A DNA stretch of 64,000 nt from assembly GCF_003259905.1 (NCBI RefSeq), contig NZ_QLMG01000016.1, forward strand, positions 1-64,000. Reading direction: 5' to 3'. Source of the stretch: Salipiger aestuarii (GTDB lineage: Bacteria; Pseudomonadota; Alphaproteobacteria; Rhodobacterales; Rhodobacteraceae). Below, piece by piece: positions 29,106 through 37,542 of this stretch. The notes beneath the pieces were generated by a model. It saw only the letters and a program-made list of their open reading frames with translations, was not told the origin of the DNA and did not search any database. Positions within the stretch are counted from its first letter, which is position 1, and each line of letters begins with the position of its first letter. The position numbers were made by a program, and so were the translations under genes.

Positions 29106-30258
29106 CATAAAGTCGGGTACAGCCATTTCCGACAAGGCTGCGGCGGACAAACAGGTGCCGCCCCCTCCCCCCAGGCGCAGCCGGACGCGATGGGCCAGAC
29201 TGATCGTGATCGGCGGCGTGCTTGCCGTTGCCGTCTGGCTGGCCGCCCCGTGGCTGGCTGCGCGATTCACGCAGGTACACATCGACGACGCGCGAATCGC
29301 GGCCAATGTGGTCACCGTATCCAGCGAGGTCGCTGGGCGGGTCACGGCGATTCCGGTGCTCGTGGGCGACGCTGTCGAAAAAGACGATCTTGTCGCCGCA
29401 ATCGACCGCACATCTGCGCAGCCGCAGCTTGATGCAGTCCTGTCGAGACTTTCGGCAACCGATGCGCAGTTGGCGGAGCTTCGGGCACGCAAGGTGCTGC
29501 TTGAAAAGCAACTCTCCGCGCGGCGCGACGCGGCCCTGGCCAGCATAGCTGCCGCGGAAGCGAACCACGCGGCATCCCTCGCGGTATTGACGAATGCACA
29601 GACCCGTCACGAGAGGGCAATCAAGCTTGCTGCGCAGAAAATCATGTCGCAGCAAACTCTGGACGAGGCCAAGGCAGCGCTCGACACCGCAGCACAGCAG
29701 GAACGTGCCGCGTTCGCGGCGATCGAAAGCGCGCAGGCGAGTCTGGCCATTGTCGAGGCCGACGGAGAGCAGATGAATGTGCTGGAGTCGCAGATTGCGT
29801 CCGTTCTTGCCGGTCGCGCGGGCACCGAGGCCGACCGCAGCCTGAAAGAGATCGACCTCGCGCACCGCACGATCACGGCCCAGTTCGACGGCATCGTTGA
29901 CGGGACCTTTGTCGATGTCGGCGAATATGTGACTCCGGGCACGCGCATTGCAATGTATCACGCGCCGGATGACGTCTGGATCGACGCCAACGTCAAGGAA
30001 ACCGATTATGGCCGGATCCATGTGGGATCGAAGGCGGGCGTCACGGTCGACGCTTTTCCGGGCCGCACCTTCGAGGGCAAGGTGATCGGCATGGGCGGGG
30101 CGGCGACAAGCCAGCTTGCGCTTCTGCCCAGCCCGAACCCCTCGGGCAATTTCACCAAAGTGACCCAGCGTCTGCCGATCCGTGTGTCGATCGCGGCTGC
30201 CGACACCGAACTCAGGCCCGGCATGATGGTCGAGGTTTATGTCGATGTCACAGATTGA
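29089..30258 (+). CDS. EmrA-like HlyD-family adaptor
   Basis: A 389-residue membrane fusion protein. A Pro-rich cytoplasmic lead (VPPPPPRRSRTRW) precedes the anchor (about residues 37-57). The lipoyl half VSSEVAGRVTAIPVLVGDAVEKDD, a coiled coil (about 110-240) and the barrel DVWIDANVKETDYGRIHVG follow. It overlaps both marR upstream and the transporter gene downstream (20 bases), which indicates translational coupling in a marR-emrA-emrB type operon. Confidence 0.92.
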   Translation: MVKMDDIKSGTAISDKAAADKQVPPPPPRRSRTRWARLIVIGGVLAVAVWLAAPWLAARFTQVHIDDARIAANVVTVSSEVAGRVTAIPVLVGDAVEKDDLVAAIDRTSAQPQLDAVLSRLSATDAQLAELRARKVLLEKQLSARRDAALASIAAAEANHAASLAVLTNAQTRHERAIKLAAQKIMSQQTLDEAKAALDTAAQQERAAFAAIESAQASLAIVEADGEQMNVLESQIASVLAGRAGTEADRSLKEIDLAHRTITAQFDGIVDGTFVDVGEYVTPGTRIAMYHAPDDVWIDANVKETDYGRIHVGSKAGVTVDAFPGRTFEGKVIGMGGAATSQLALLPSPNPSGNFTKVTQRLPIRVSIAAADTELRPGMMVEVYVDVTD

Positions 30259-31795
30259 CCGGTATTTCGAGCGTTACGGCCCTTCCTACAAATGGTTGGC
30301 AACCGGCACGATCATGATCGCGACCATCTCGGTCGTGTTGTCCACGACGATCGTGAACGTCGCCATCCCGGCGGTCATGGGGGCATTCGGCATCAGCGCG
30401 GTGCAAGCACAATGGATCTCGACCGGCTTTCTGGCAGCCATGACCGCAACGATGCTGCTGGCCGACTGGGCCAACCGCGCCTTCGGCATGCGGCTGACGA
30501 TGACAGCCGCGATGGGCGTGTTCCTTGGGGGGTCGGTCCTTGGGGGGCTCGCGCCGAACGAGACCGTGCTGACGCTGGCCCGCGTGGTGCAAGGGGCGGC
30601 GGCGGGTGTCGTGCAGCCATTGGCCATGATCATGCTGTTCAAGGTCTTTCCGCCCGACAAACGCGGCGCCGCCATGGGGATCTATGGCGTCGGCGTTGTG
30701 CTGGCTCCGGCTTTGGGCCCATGGATCGGCGGGGTGCTTATGGATGCCTTCGACTGGCGCTTCGTCTTCTACCTGGGCCTGCCTTTTGCCGGTCTTGCCA
30801 TTCTGCTGGCGAACCTTTTCCTGCCCGGCCGCGAAGAAAGCGGTCCGATTCCGGGCTTCGACTTTGTCGGGGTGGCGATCCTGTCGGCTTTTCTTGCGGT
30901 GCTGCTCAGCACGCTGACGAACGCGCAGCGGCTTGGATGGGAGTCCAACGCCATCCTGTCGGGCTTCGTGATTTCCGCCGCTTCGGCCATCGGCTTCATC
31001 GCCTGGGAGATGCACACCGCCAAACCCATGCTCGACATGCGGCTTTTCAGGAATTTCGCGTTCTCCTCGGCCTCGGTCATTGCCTTCATCATGGGGGCGG
31101 GGCTGTTCGGCTCTACCTATCTGCTTCCGGTCTTCGTGCAGCAGATCCAGGGTATGACGCCCACGCAGGCGGGCCTTCTTCTGATGCCGTCGGGCTTTGC
31201 GATGCTGCTGGTCTTTCCCATTGCCGGGCGATTGTCCGACAAGGTGCCCGCCCCGATCATGATCGGCGTCGGCATGGCGGTCTTTGCCGGGTCTTCCTGG
31301 CTTATGACATCGGTAAATGTCCACACGGCCTTCTGGACGCTGGCATGGTGGACGATCCTGTCACGCGTGGGATTGGGGCTTGTGTTTCCGGCCATTTCGT
31401 CGGGCGCGCTCAAGGTTCTGCCGCCCCAGCTTCTTGGCCAGGGTTCGGGCGCTTCGAACTTCATTCGGCAACTTGGAGGGGCCTTCGGGGTCAACCTTCT
31501 GACCGTGTTCATCGAGCGGCGCACCATCATGCACGCGGATGCCTTTGCCGCGACCCAGACCAGCGACAACGCCACGACGATGGAACTCTTGAGCAAAGTT
31601 GCCGGCCTGCTGCACGCCTCGGGGCTGCCGGACTCTCAGCTCATGCCCGCCGCGGCATCGTTCCTGAGCCAGACAGTGATAATCCAGTCCTCGAACGCCG
31701 CCTTTCAGGACGGCTTTCTTGTGGTATGCGGTATATTCCTGCTCGCGCTGGTCCCGACCTGGTTCATGTGGCGCGCGCCATCCTCTGGCACATAG
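30239..31795 (+). CDS. EmrB-like DHA2 multidrug transporter (MFS)
   Basis: A 518-residue major facilitator protein with about 14 membrane segments, the DHA2 layout. Motifs: the first-helix STTIVNVAIPAVMGAFG, LADWANRAFGMRL in loop 2-3, LARVVQGAAAGVVQPLAM, and the antiporter motif C region GVGVVLAPALGPWIGGVL. It would export drugs or toxic acids with the adaptor before it. Last gene of the operon, convergent with the lipoate-ligase-like gene. Confidence 0.93.
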   Translation: MSMSQIDRYFERYGPSYKWLATGTIMIATISVVLSTTIVNVAIPAVMGAFGISAVQAQWISTGFLAAMTATMLLADWANRAFGMRLTMTAAMGVFLGGSVLGGLAPNETVLTLARVVQGAAAGVVQPLAMIMLFKVFPPDKRGAAMGIYGVGVVLAPALGPWIGGVLMDAFDWRFVFYLGLPFAGLAILLANLFLPGREESGPIPGFDFVGVAILSAFLAVLLSTLTNAQRLGWESNAILSGFVISAASAIGFIAWEMHTAKPMLDMRLFRNFAFSSASVIAFIMGAGLFGSTYLLPVFVQQIQGMTPTQAGLLLMPSGFAMLLVFPIAGRLSDKVPAPIMIGVGMAVFAGSSWLMTSVNVHTAFWTLAWWTILSRVGLGLVFPAISSGALKVLPPQLLGQGSGASNFIRQLGGAFGVNLLTVFIERRTIMHADAFAATQTSDNATTMELLSKVAGLLHASGLPDSQLMPAAASFLSQTVIIQSSNAAFQDGFLVVCGIFLLALVPTWFMWRAPSSGT

Positions 31796-31913
31796 GGCGA
31801 ATTTCAAGCCGAACCGCGGCGCCGCTCTTGCCGGGTGGCGTCGGATCGGTGCGGCACAAGGGACGCGGCTGTTGCCCTTGCGCAAATTGCTTCTCAGCCT
31901 CCTGACACCACCT

Positions 31914-32639
31914 TCATGACATTTGCGGCGTCGACCACAAATGCGCCCGATGCGCGACCATGCGGAGGAAACGGTGCTGGGCCGCTTTATCCTCGTCCGG
32001 CTGAACCAGATCCTGCAATCCGACATGGGCGCTGGCGTGGATTATCCGCTTTATTCCACAATCATGATAAAAGCGGTTGAGCATATCGATTGTTTTGTCC
32101 GACGGCGTGCGCATCAGCATCATCGCATGCGTCTGCACTGCCATTCCACCCGCCGTCGGACGCCAGCGTTGAGCGGTTCCGGCGAATTTCCGGCCCATCA
32201 CGGTAATATTGTAGCGTCCGTCGCAAAAGGCACCGGACACGGATCCATTGCAAGAGCTTATGCCTGCGTTGGAAAGGGCGTCGCAGATCGGCGCCGTCAG
32301 TCGTTTGTATGCGTCCTCAAGTGTGGATGACGCGTCCGGCGGCCCACGGAACATCAGCGTCAGATTGACGATGCCTGGCCCCTGCGGCACCAGATCGCCG
32401 CCGGTGGCCCGCAAATGAACCGGCCAACCGGCGTCGGTGGCCTGCGCGCATGCGCGCGCGAAACCCGGAAGCCTGGCCATCCCGGCAGGCGCAACCAGGG
32501 CGGGTTCGCAGCTCCAAAGCTGGGTGATGGCGGCGCGGTGTCCGGCGGCAATGCCGGTCAGGCACGTTGCCTCCCATGCCAGAGCATCGGCAATTGCCAG
32601 TTCCCGCACCGCGCCCGGCGCCCCGGTAGTGGCGATCAT
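31914..32639 (-). CDS. Lipoate-protein ligase/BPL family protein
   Basis: A 241-residue protein of the LplA/LipB/BirA fold. The substrate loop appears as RATGGDLVPQGPGIVNLTL (compare RRxxGGGxVxHxxGxLN), and the lysine motif as SGAFCDGRYNITVMGRKFAGTAQR, with the GRKxAGTAQR core. Its ATG overlaps the stop of the stand-alone lipoyl protein upstream by four bases. The close coupling suggests that it attaches lipoate (or transfers octanoate or lipoyl groups) to that carrier. It is shorter than E. coli LplA (338 residues), lacking the C-terminal domain, so it may act as a transferase. Confidence 0.85.
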   Translation of the reverse strand: MIATTGAPGAVRELAIADALAWEATCLTGIAAGHRAAITQLWSCEPALVAPAGMARLPGFARACAQATDAGWPVHLRATGGDLVPQGPGIVNLTLMFRGPPDASSTLEDAYKRLTAPICDALSNAGISSCNGSVSGAFCDGRYNITVMGRKFAGTAQRWRPTAGGMAVQTHAMMLMRTPSDKTIDMLNRFYHDCGIKRIIHASAHVGLQDLVQPDEDKAAQHRFLRMVAHRAHLWSTPQMS

Positions 32640-32872
32640 GTGATCTGCCCGATGACATCCCCCTTGCGCACGATGTCATCGGCCTGTTTGTCGATTTTCA
32701 AGACGCCATCGGCTGGCGCTGTCACCTCGAACTGTGACTTCTCGACCATGATCTCGGCGATCAGCGCGCCCTTGCGCACGGTCGCGCCGTCACTTGCCAG
32801 CCAGTTGGTGATGACGGCTTCCATGTCGTCATCCTGCCACAGATCCTGCGGCACCTTCACTTCTGTTGCCAT
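32636..32872 (-). CDS. Stand-alone lipoyl domain protein
   Basis: A 78-residue protein that is a single biotin/lipoyl-attachment domain, with the modified Lys in IMVEKSQFEV (about residue 44) and the paired half APADGVLKIDKQADDIVRKGDVIG. It has no peripheral-subunit-binding or acyltransferase domain, so it is not a full E2. It lies 30 bases downstream of the E1 beta gene and overlaps the lipoate-ligase-like gene. It probably accepts the acyl or reduced group from the E1 as a free carrier. Confidence 0.88.
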   Translation of the reverse strand: MATEVKVPQDLWQDDDMEAVITNWLASDGATVRKGALIAEIMVEKSQFEVTAPADGVLKIDKQADDIVRKGDVIGQIT

Positions 32873-32902
32873 GAGTTCACTCCTTTGCTCAGCCGTGGTC
32901 TG

Positions 32903-33919
32903 CTACATTTTGCGATAAGCGGCGATGATCTTGTCGGGGTTGGGCAGGCAGAACTGTTCCATGTGCTTCGCGTAAGGGATCGGCACATCCGGAAAGGTGA
33001 CACGCGCCGGCGATGCTTTCAGCTTCGAGACGTCGTGCTCGGTCACGGTGGCGATGATCTCGCCCGAGACGCCGTAGCTGTGGTAATCCTCGTCGATCAC
33101 GATCAAACGGCCGGTCTTGGCGACCGAATTGATCACCGTCTCTCGATCCAGCGGGACCAGGGAAACCAGGTCGATAACCTCGGCGTTGACACCCTCTTCA
33201 GCCAGCTTGTCGGCGGCTTTCAGCGCGTTATGCACCCCCATGGCCAAGCCGACCAGCGTCACGTCGGAGCCCGCGCGCACCACTTTGGCCTTGCCGATTT
33301 CGACGGTGTAGCCCTCTTGCGGCGTGTTGAGCGTCGCGCCCGGTTCGGTGCCCAACCAGCCCATACCCTGCAACTGCTTGTGATACATGTAGACCACCGG
33401 GTTGTCGTCGCGGATCGCCGCGGTCATCAACCCTTTGGCGTCATAGGCGTTAGAGGGTGAAACGACCTTCATGCCCGGCAGATGGGCGAAGGTCCCGTAG
33501 AGGCATTGCGAGTGCTGACCCGCATCCGAGTACCCGCCTCCGGTCGAGGTCATCAGAACCATCGGAACCGACGCGTTGCCACCCGAGAAATACGCGTTCT
33601 TGGCCATCTGGTTATAAATCGCATCAAAGCAGACGCCGAAGAAATCGACGAACATCAATTCCACGACGGGCCGCATCCCATCCATCGCCGCGCCCACCGC
33701 AGCACTGATGAAGCCGGTTTCGGAAATCGGAGTATCGCGCACGCGTTCCTTTCCGAATTTCTCGAACAGGCCCCGGGTGTTTCCAAAGATGCCGCCGAAA
33801 CCGGCGATATCCTCGCCCATCACGAAGACGCGCGGATCGCGTTGCATCTCTTGCTGCATCGCCTCAGCCATCGCGCGCGCGATCGTCAGCCGGCGTTCGT
33901 TGGTCGGTTGGTCAAGCAT
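32903..33919 (-). CDS. 2-oxo acid (acetoin-type) dehydrogenase E1 component, beta subunit
   Basis: A 338-residue transketolase-like beta subunit of a two-chain E1. Typical blocks: VFVMGEDIAGFGGIFGNTRGL, DTPISETGFISAAVGAAMDGMRPVVELMFVDF, and the C-terminal transketolase domain IDLVSLVPLDRETVINSVAKTGRLIVIDE. The start at 33919 follows AAAGGATT; an upstream ATG at 33943 is less likely. It pairs with the alpha subunit just upstream to bind thiamine diphosphate at the interface. Substrate may be pyruvate, acetoin or a branched 2-oxo acid. Confidence 0.92.
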   Translation of the reverse strand: MLDQPTNERRLTIARAMAEAMQQEMQRDPRVFVMGEDIAGFGGIFGNTRGLFEKFGKERVRDTPISETGFISAAVGAAMDGMRPVVELMFVDFFGVCFDAIYNQMAKNAYFSGGNASVPMVLMTSTGGGYSDAGQHSQCLYGTFAHLPGMKVVSPSNAYDAKGLMTAAIRDDNPVVYMYHKQLQGMGWLGTEPGATLNTPQEGYTVEIGKAKVVRAGSDVTLVGLAMGVHNALKAADKLAEEGVNAEVIDLVSLVPLDRETVINSVAKTGRLIVIDEDYHSYGVSGEIIATVTEHDVSKLKASPARVTFPDVPIPYAKHMEQFCLPNPDKIIAAYRKM

Positions 33920-33962
33920 GGGTTGAATCCTTTCGTACCACACGTCGGTGGAGGTCTGAAAT

Positions 33963-34946
33963 CTAGACGAAAACGGCGGTCAGCGCATCGGATTCCGGCG
34001 CATAGTCGCTTTCGCGGGCAAATGTGATTGCGTCCGCCACCAAGCTGTCGGCGCGCTGTTCGATCTCGTCAAGTTCCGTGGCGGTGCAACCCTCGGCAAG
34101 CAGGCGCTCGCGCATTTTGGGGATCGGATCCTTGGCAAACAGCGCGTCCTTCTCGCCCTTGGGGCGATACTGCTCGGCGTCGCCCATGAAGTGGCCCGCC
34201 AGCCGGTAGGTTTCCGCCTCGATCAGCGTCGGCCCCTCGCCTTTGCGTGCGCGCGCAATCGCCTCACCCGCGACATCGAAGATCGCATGAGGGTCGTTGC
34301 CGGGAACGTAGTGCCCCGGCATACCATAGCCCGCTGCGCGCACGTCATTGCGGATCACGGCCGTAGCCTCGGCCTTGGGAACCGAAATACCCCAGGAGTT
34401 ATCCTCGATCACGAAGACGACCGGAAGCTTCCAGGTCCCGGCAAGATTGAGAGCTTCGTGAAATGCGCCCTGGTTTGCGGCACCCTCGCCCAGGAATGCG
34501 ACCGCGACTCCCGGTTTGTTCTGAATCGTGCGCGACAGCGCAGCCCCGCAAGCAGGGCCGCAGCTTTCACCGATGATGCCCGAGCATGAAAAATTCACCG
34601 CCGGGTCGATCAGATGCATGTGGCCGCCCCGCCCGCCAGACAGGCCGGTCGATTTGCCAAAAATCTCGGCGGCCATCCTTTTCAGGTCAACGCCCTTGGC
34701 GATCGCCTGGTGGTGAGGGCGGTGGGTCGCGGTCACGATATCGTCTGCATTTAGATGCGCGCAAACGCCCACGGCGACCGGCTCTTGCCCGTTCGACAGG
34801 TGCATCTCACCGGGGATCGGCCCGTTCGCCATGTTGAACGCGGGCGTCTTGCCTTCGAGATAAGCCTTCTCGATCGCTTCTTCAAAGCGTCGGCTGACCA
34901 CCATGTTTTCGTACATCCACAGTGACTGTTCTTTCGTCGGCTGCAT
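33963..34946 (-). CDS. 2-oxo acid (acetoin-type) dehydrogenase E1 component, alpha subunit
   Basis: A 327-residue thiamine-diphosphate-binding E1 alpha. The ThDP motif begins with LGEGAANQGAFHEALNLAGTW, and ends with VFVIEDNSWGIS. The heterotetramer-type loop HRPHHQAIAKGVDLKRMAAEIFGKSTGLSGGRGGHMH is also clear (core GLSGGRGGHMH). I chose the ATG at 34946, preceded by GGGAGGA; the open frame runs 38 codons further without family character. It heads a four-gene operon (alpha, beta, lipoyl carrier, ligase). An FNR-type box is 77-90 bases upstream. Confidence 0.92.
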   Translation of the reverse strand: MQPTKEQSLWMYENMVVSRRFEEAIEKAYLEGKTPAFNMANGPIPGEMHLSNGQEPVAVGVCAHLNADDIVTATHRPHHQAIAKGVDLKRMAAEIFGKSTGLSGGRGGHMHLIDPAVNFSCSGIIGESCGPACGAALSRTIQNKPGVAVAFLGEGAANQGAFHEALNLAGTWKLPVVFVIEDNSWGISVPKAEATAVIRNDVRAAGYGMPGHYVPGNDPHAIFDVAGEAIARARKGEGPTLIEAETYRLAGHFMGDAEQYRPKGEKDALFAKDPIPKMRERLLAEGCTATELDEIEQRADSLVADAITFARESDYAPESDALTAVFV

Positions 34947-35277
34947 GGCAGTCCTCCCTGTTGTTCGGTTCGCGTGCGGGCGCACAAGCCACTTAACACT
35001 ATGCCACCGCTCGACTTTCACATTGACGCAGATCAACGAGCTGCCAGTCAGGTCGCCCATTCCAGGCCGCGCTGTGCCAGGGCGAATTGTGCCCGCACGA
35101 ATTTGCGAACCCGGCGGGATCGCGCGCGGGCCCCTTGCCCAACTGGCGCTTTACGGTGCGGGGGCGATCACCGCCCCCTGCCCCGGCCTGACGATGCCGA
35201 ATCCCCAGGTCACTGACTGCTTGCGGATGTAGACAAGATTCCAAGTTGGGTCGCCACGTCGTCCGCACCCAAGGATA
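34947..35277. other. Divergent intergenic region between the E1 operon and the ATPase
   Basis: About 330 bases with no gene I can support on either strand. It contains the FNR-type box at 35023-35036 and, at its right edge, the large interrupted palindrome that touches the ATPase start codon. Confidence 0.5.
35023..35036 (-). promoter_or_regulatory. FnrL/FNR-type box upstream of the E1 operon
   Basis: TTGACGCAGATCAA matches the FNR consensus TTGAT-N4-ATCAA at 9 of 10 fixed positions. On the minus strand a -10-like TAGTGT lies about 28 bases from its centre, which would put the box close to -40, the usual class II activator position. It suggests oxygen-dependent control of the E1 genes. The same core is typical of FnrL sites in Rhodobacterales. 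Confidence 0.6.
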
Positions 35278-35316
35278 ACCTTGCAAATCTGCCATGCAAT
35301 GGAGTATTTGCAAGGT
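35278..35316. repeat. 39-bp nested interrupted palindrome abutting a start codon
   Basis: Perfect 11-bp outer arms ACCTTGCAAAT (35278-35288) and ATTTGCAAGGT (35306-35316) enclose an inner CCAT-GCA-ATGG on the same symmetry axis. The right arm ends at the base before the ATG at 35317, and the GGAG ribosome site is in the inner part. It could be an operator for autoregulation, or an RNA hairpin that hides the ribosome site. Confidence 0.7.
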
Positions 35317-36480
35317 ATGTACACACGCCAGTCTAATCAGATTGTAGAGTCAGCCCTGAAAAGCCAGGCCGCCGTTGTCCTTCTCGGGCCCAGACAGGTC
35401 GGGAAAACCACGCTTGCTCTCGACATCGCCTCGGAGCGGGCATCGGTGTACCTTGATCTGGAGCGTGATGCGGACAGGCAGATCCTGATCGAGCCGGATC
35501 TTTATCTGGACGAACAGGCGGGCAAGCTGGTCATCCTAGATGAGGTCCAGCAGATGCCCGGACTCTTCAAAAGCCTGCGCGGGCAGATTGACCGCCGCAA
35601 GCGGGCCGGGTTTCGGACGGGACAGTTTCTTCTGCTTGGCTCGGCTTCGAACGTTCTTCTGCAACAGTCGGCGGAATCCCTGGCCGGCCGTGTCAGGTAT
35701 ATCGAAATGCCCCCTCTGCAGCTCGCAGAGGTAGGGGCGGATCGGTCGAACACGCTCTGGCTGCGCGGGGGATTTCCCGACAGTTTCCTGGCCGGGAGCG
35801 ATCAGGCCAGCATGGCCTGGCGTCTGGACTTTTTGCGCACCTACCTGGAGCGGGACATCCCTGCCCTCGGGCCGCGCATTCCGGCCGCGACCCTGCGGCG
35901 TTTCTGGACCATGCTGGCGCATGTCCAGGGTGGCCTGCTGAATGCCGCCGCCCTTGCCGAAGGTCTCGGGGTTTCCGGCCAGACGGTTGGGCGTTACCTC
36001 GACCTGCTCGTCGATCTCATGCTGGTACGGCGGCTGCAGCCCTGGCACGAGAATGTCGGCAAGCGTCTGGTGAAATCGCCAAAAGTCTATGTGAGGGACA
36101 GCGGAATCGTGCATGCCCTGCTGGGCATCGAAAACACCGAAGGGCTTCTTGGGCATCCGGTGGTCGGGGGCAGTTGGGAAGGTTACTGTATCGAGGCCCT
36201 TCTTGCCGCTGCGCCAACCGGCACGGAGCCCTTTTTCTATCGCACCTCGGCAGGCGCAGAGCTTGACCTCGTCCTACGCCTGCCCGGAAGCGACATCTGG
36301 GCGATCGAAATCAAACGCACGACCGCGCCAAAGGTCTCGCGCGGGTTCCACACGGGCGCGGACGACATCAAGGCCGACCAAAAGCTACTGATCTACGCCG
36401 GAGAGCGTGACGTTCCGGTGGCTGACGGAATTCGTGCAATGCCTCTCGAACACGGGGTCCGGCTGCTGAGAGCACTCTAG
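35317..36480 (+). CDS. AAA-type ATPase with DUF4143 domain
   Basis: A 387-residue protein of the AAA_14/DUF4143 family. Walker A is LLGPRQVGKTTLALDI (about residues 22-37), Walker B LVILDEVQQMPGL, sensor-like LLGSASNVLLQ. The C-terminal DUF4143 part (from about 180) includes TLRRFWTMLAHVQGG, a winged-helix-like stretch GLGVSGQTVGRYLDLLVDLMLV, and the PD-(D/E)XK-like ELDLVLR...WAIEIKRT, which suggests a nuclease-like fold. The family is widespread on mobile DNA; its function is not established. I chose the ATG at 35317 by family fit. It is flanked by an IS remnant. Confidence 0.85.
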   Translation: MYTRQSNQIVESALKSQAAVVLLGPRQVGKTTLALDIASERASVYLDLERDADRQILIEPDLYLDEQAGKLVILDEVQQMPGLFKSLRGQIDRRKRAGFRTGQFLLLGSASNVLLQQSAESLAGRVRYIEMPPLQLAEVGADRSNTLWLRGGFPDSFLAGSDQASMAWRLDFLRTYLERDIPALGPRIPAATLRRFWTMLAHVQGGLLNAAALAEGLGVSGQTVGRYLDLLVDLMLVRRLQPWHENVGKRLVKSPKVYVRDSGIVHALLGIENTEGLLGHPVVGGSWEGYCIEALLAAAPTGTEPFFYRTSAGAELDLVLRLPGSDIWAIEIKRTTAPKVSRGFHTGADDIKADQKLLIYAGERDVPVADGIRAMPLEHGVRLLRAL

Positions 36481-36824
36481 AGCCCCGACTCACACGTCCG
36501 GAGCCAGATGCACAGCAAGGCGAGATGTAGGGATGCGAGAACATTGTCGTCGCTCCGGTCATAAGCGCGGTCCGCGGGGTGTCGTTCCCGCCGCGCACCA
36601 ACGAGCAGGTCCGCCGCCGAGCGACTGTCGTGAGCCTGGCCTTCGGTCAGTCTCAACAAGATCGGACGGCCGATCGCATCCACCAGCGCGTGGCTTTTGG
36701 TGATCACGCCAGCGGATCGGCCCCCATTATCCGGACGCTGGCCCGATGCTGATGACCCGCGATGGATCAGCAACCACTCAAAATCCGTCAAATCAAACGG
36801 GTCCATGCCCAGATGCTGCTGCAT
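36477..36824 (-). pseudogene. Internally deleted IS5-type transposase
   Basis: A 115-codon frame that strings together three separated parts of an IS5-family transposase. These are the N-terminus MDPFDLTDFEWLLI, a central ITKSHALVDAIGRPILLRLTEGQAHDS block, and the C-terminus AYDRSDDNVLASLHLALLCIWLR. An intact protein has roughly 250 or more residues, so about half is gone while the frame stays open. The central DDE region is incomplete, so it cannot transpose by itself. It overlaps the last codon of the ATPase gene. Terminal inverted repeats were not found by eye. Confidence 0.72.
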
Positions 36825-37376
36825 TCATGCTGGATCACAACTCGCCTTTTTTGAGACACCAGGTAATGGGTATGCGACCTAGCGCGGCGCTGGCTCATGT
36901 CTCCGCGCCCTTGTATAAGACGTGCGTGACGCGATCAGCGTCAACGGTAGCTCTTCGGCGGGATCTGCCAGTTCGCGCGTGACGGATGCTCGCGGCCTGC
37001 GGTTCGGGCCCAAGCGACCCTTTGTTTCAGTGGGACGCGGCCGGAACCTCAGCCGGGCTCAATGGCCTCGCAGCTCTGGGCATCTTCGCAAGGGTGTTGT
37101 CGTGGTCAGTCGCAAGACGGTGTCCGAGAACCCTGCGAGTTCTCCCTCGGCGGTCCACCGCCCTTATTCGCGCCGCTGCGTTTCTTCGAATGTGACACGT
37201 TGCATCACGTGACGGGCGTCGCGCCGTCATTCCGTTCACTCAGGTTATCGCCGATCCCGCCAGAGCTGCGCGGCGCAAGTCGATCCGCCCTTGCAGGCGT
37301 TCATCATCCAGGGTGCGAAAGACGCAGCGCAAGCAGGCTAGGCGCGTTGGCTTCCGACAGAGCGGCTGACTGGAAC
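36825..37376. other. Gene-free stretch upstream of the replication cassette
   Basis: About 550 bases with small frames on both strands, none recognisable. Composition suggests decayed element DNA next to the IS5-type remnant. The repA centromere-like palindrome starts directly after it. Confidence 0.45.
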
Positions 37377-37404
37377 CCCAATCTTGAACGCGTTCAAGAT
37401 TGGG
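37377..37404. repeat. 28-bp perfect palindrome, probable parS/centromere site upstream of repA
   Basis: A perfect inverted repeat with 14-base arms; the core is TCTTGAACGCGTTCAAGA. An 18-bp copy of this core recurs inside repB at 39631-39648. RepABC plasmids carry such palindromes as RepB-binding partition sites, so I infer a parS. It lies 139 bases before the repA ATG, where it could also take part in autoregulation by RepA/RepB. Confidence 0.85.
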
Positions 37405-37542
37405 CCTTTTGGAACAATGGGCCTTCAAAATAGGCGCCTGAGAAGCATAGGCGCGTGGTATCTTTATCTTTCCACCATAACCGTGCTACTATCGAAGCCG
37501 AATCGAGTCGAACTCGGACCCAACCGAAGTCAGGGCTTAGCA

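Noticed and set aside
37384-37542. Upstream TTG start giving RepA 53 more residues
   Set aside because: The extension would begin inside the palindrome and has no RepA character; the ATG at 37543 gives the normal RepA N-terminus.
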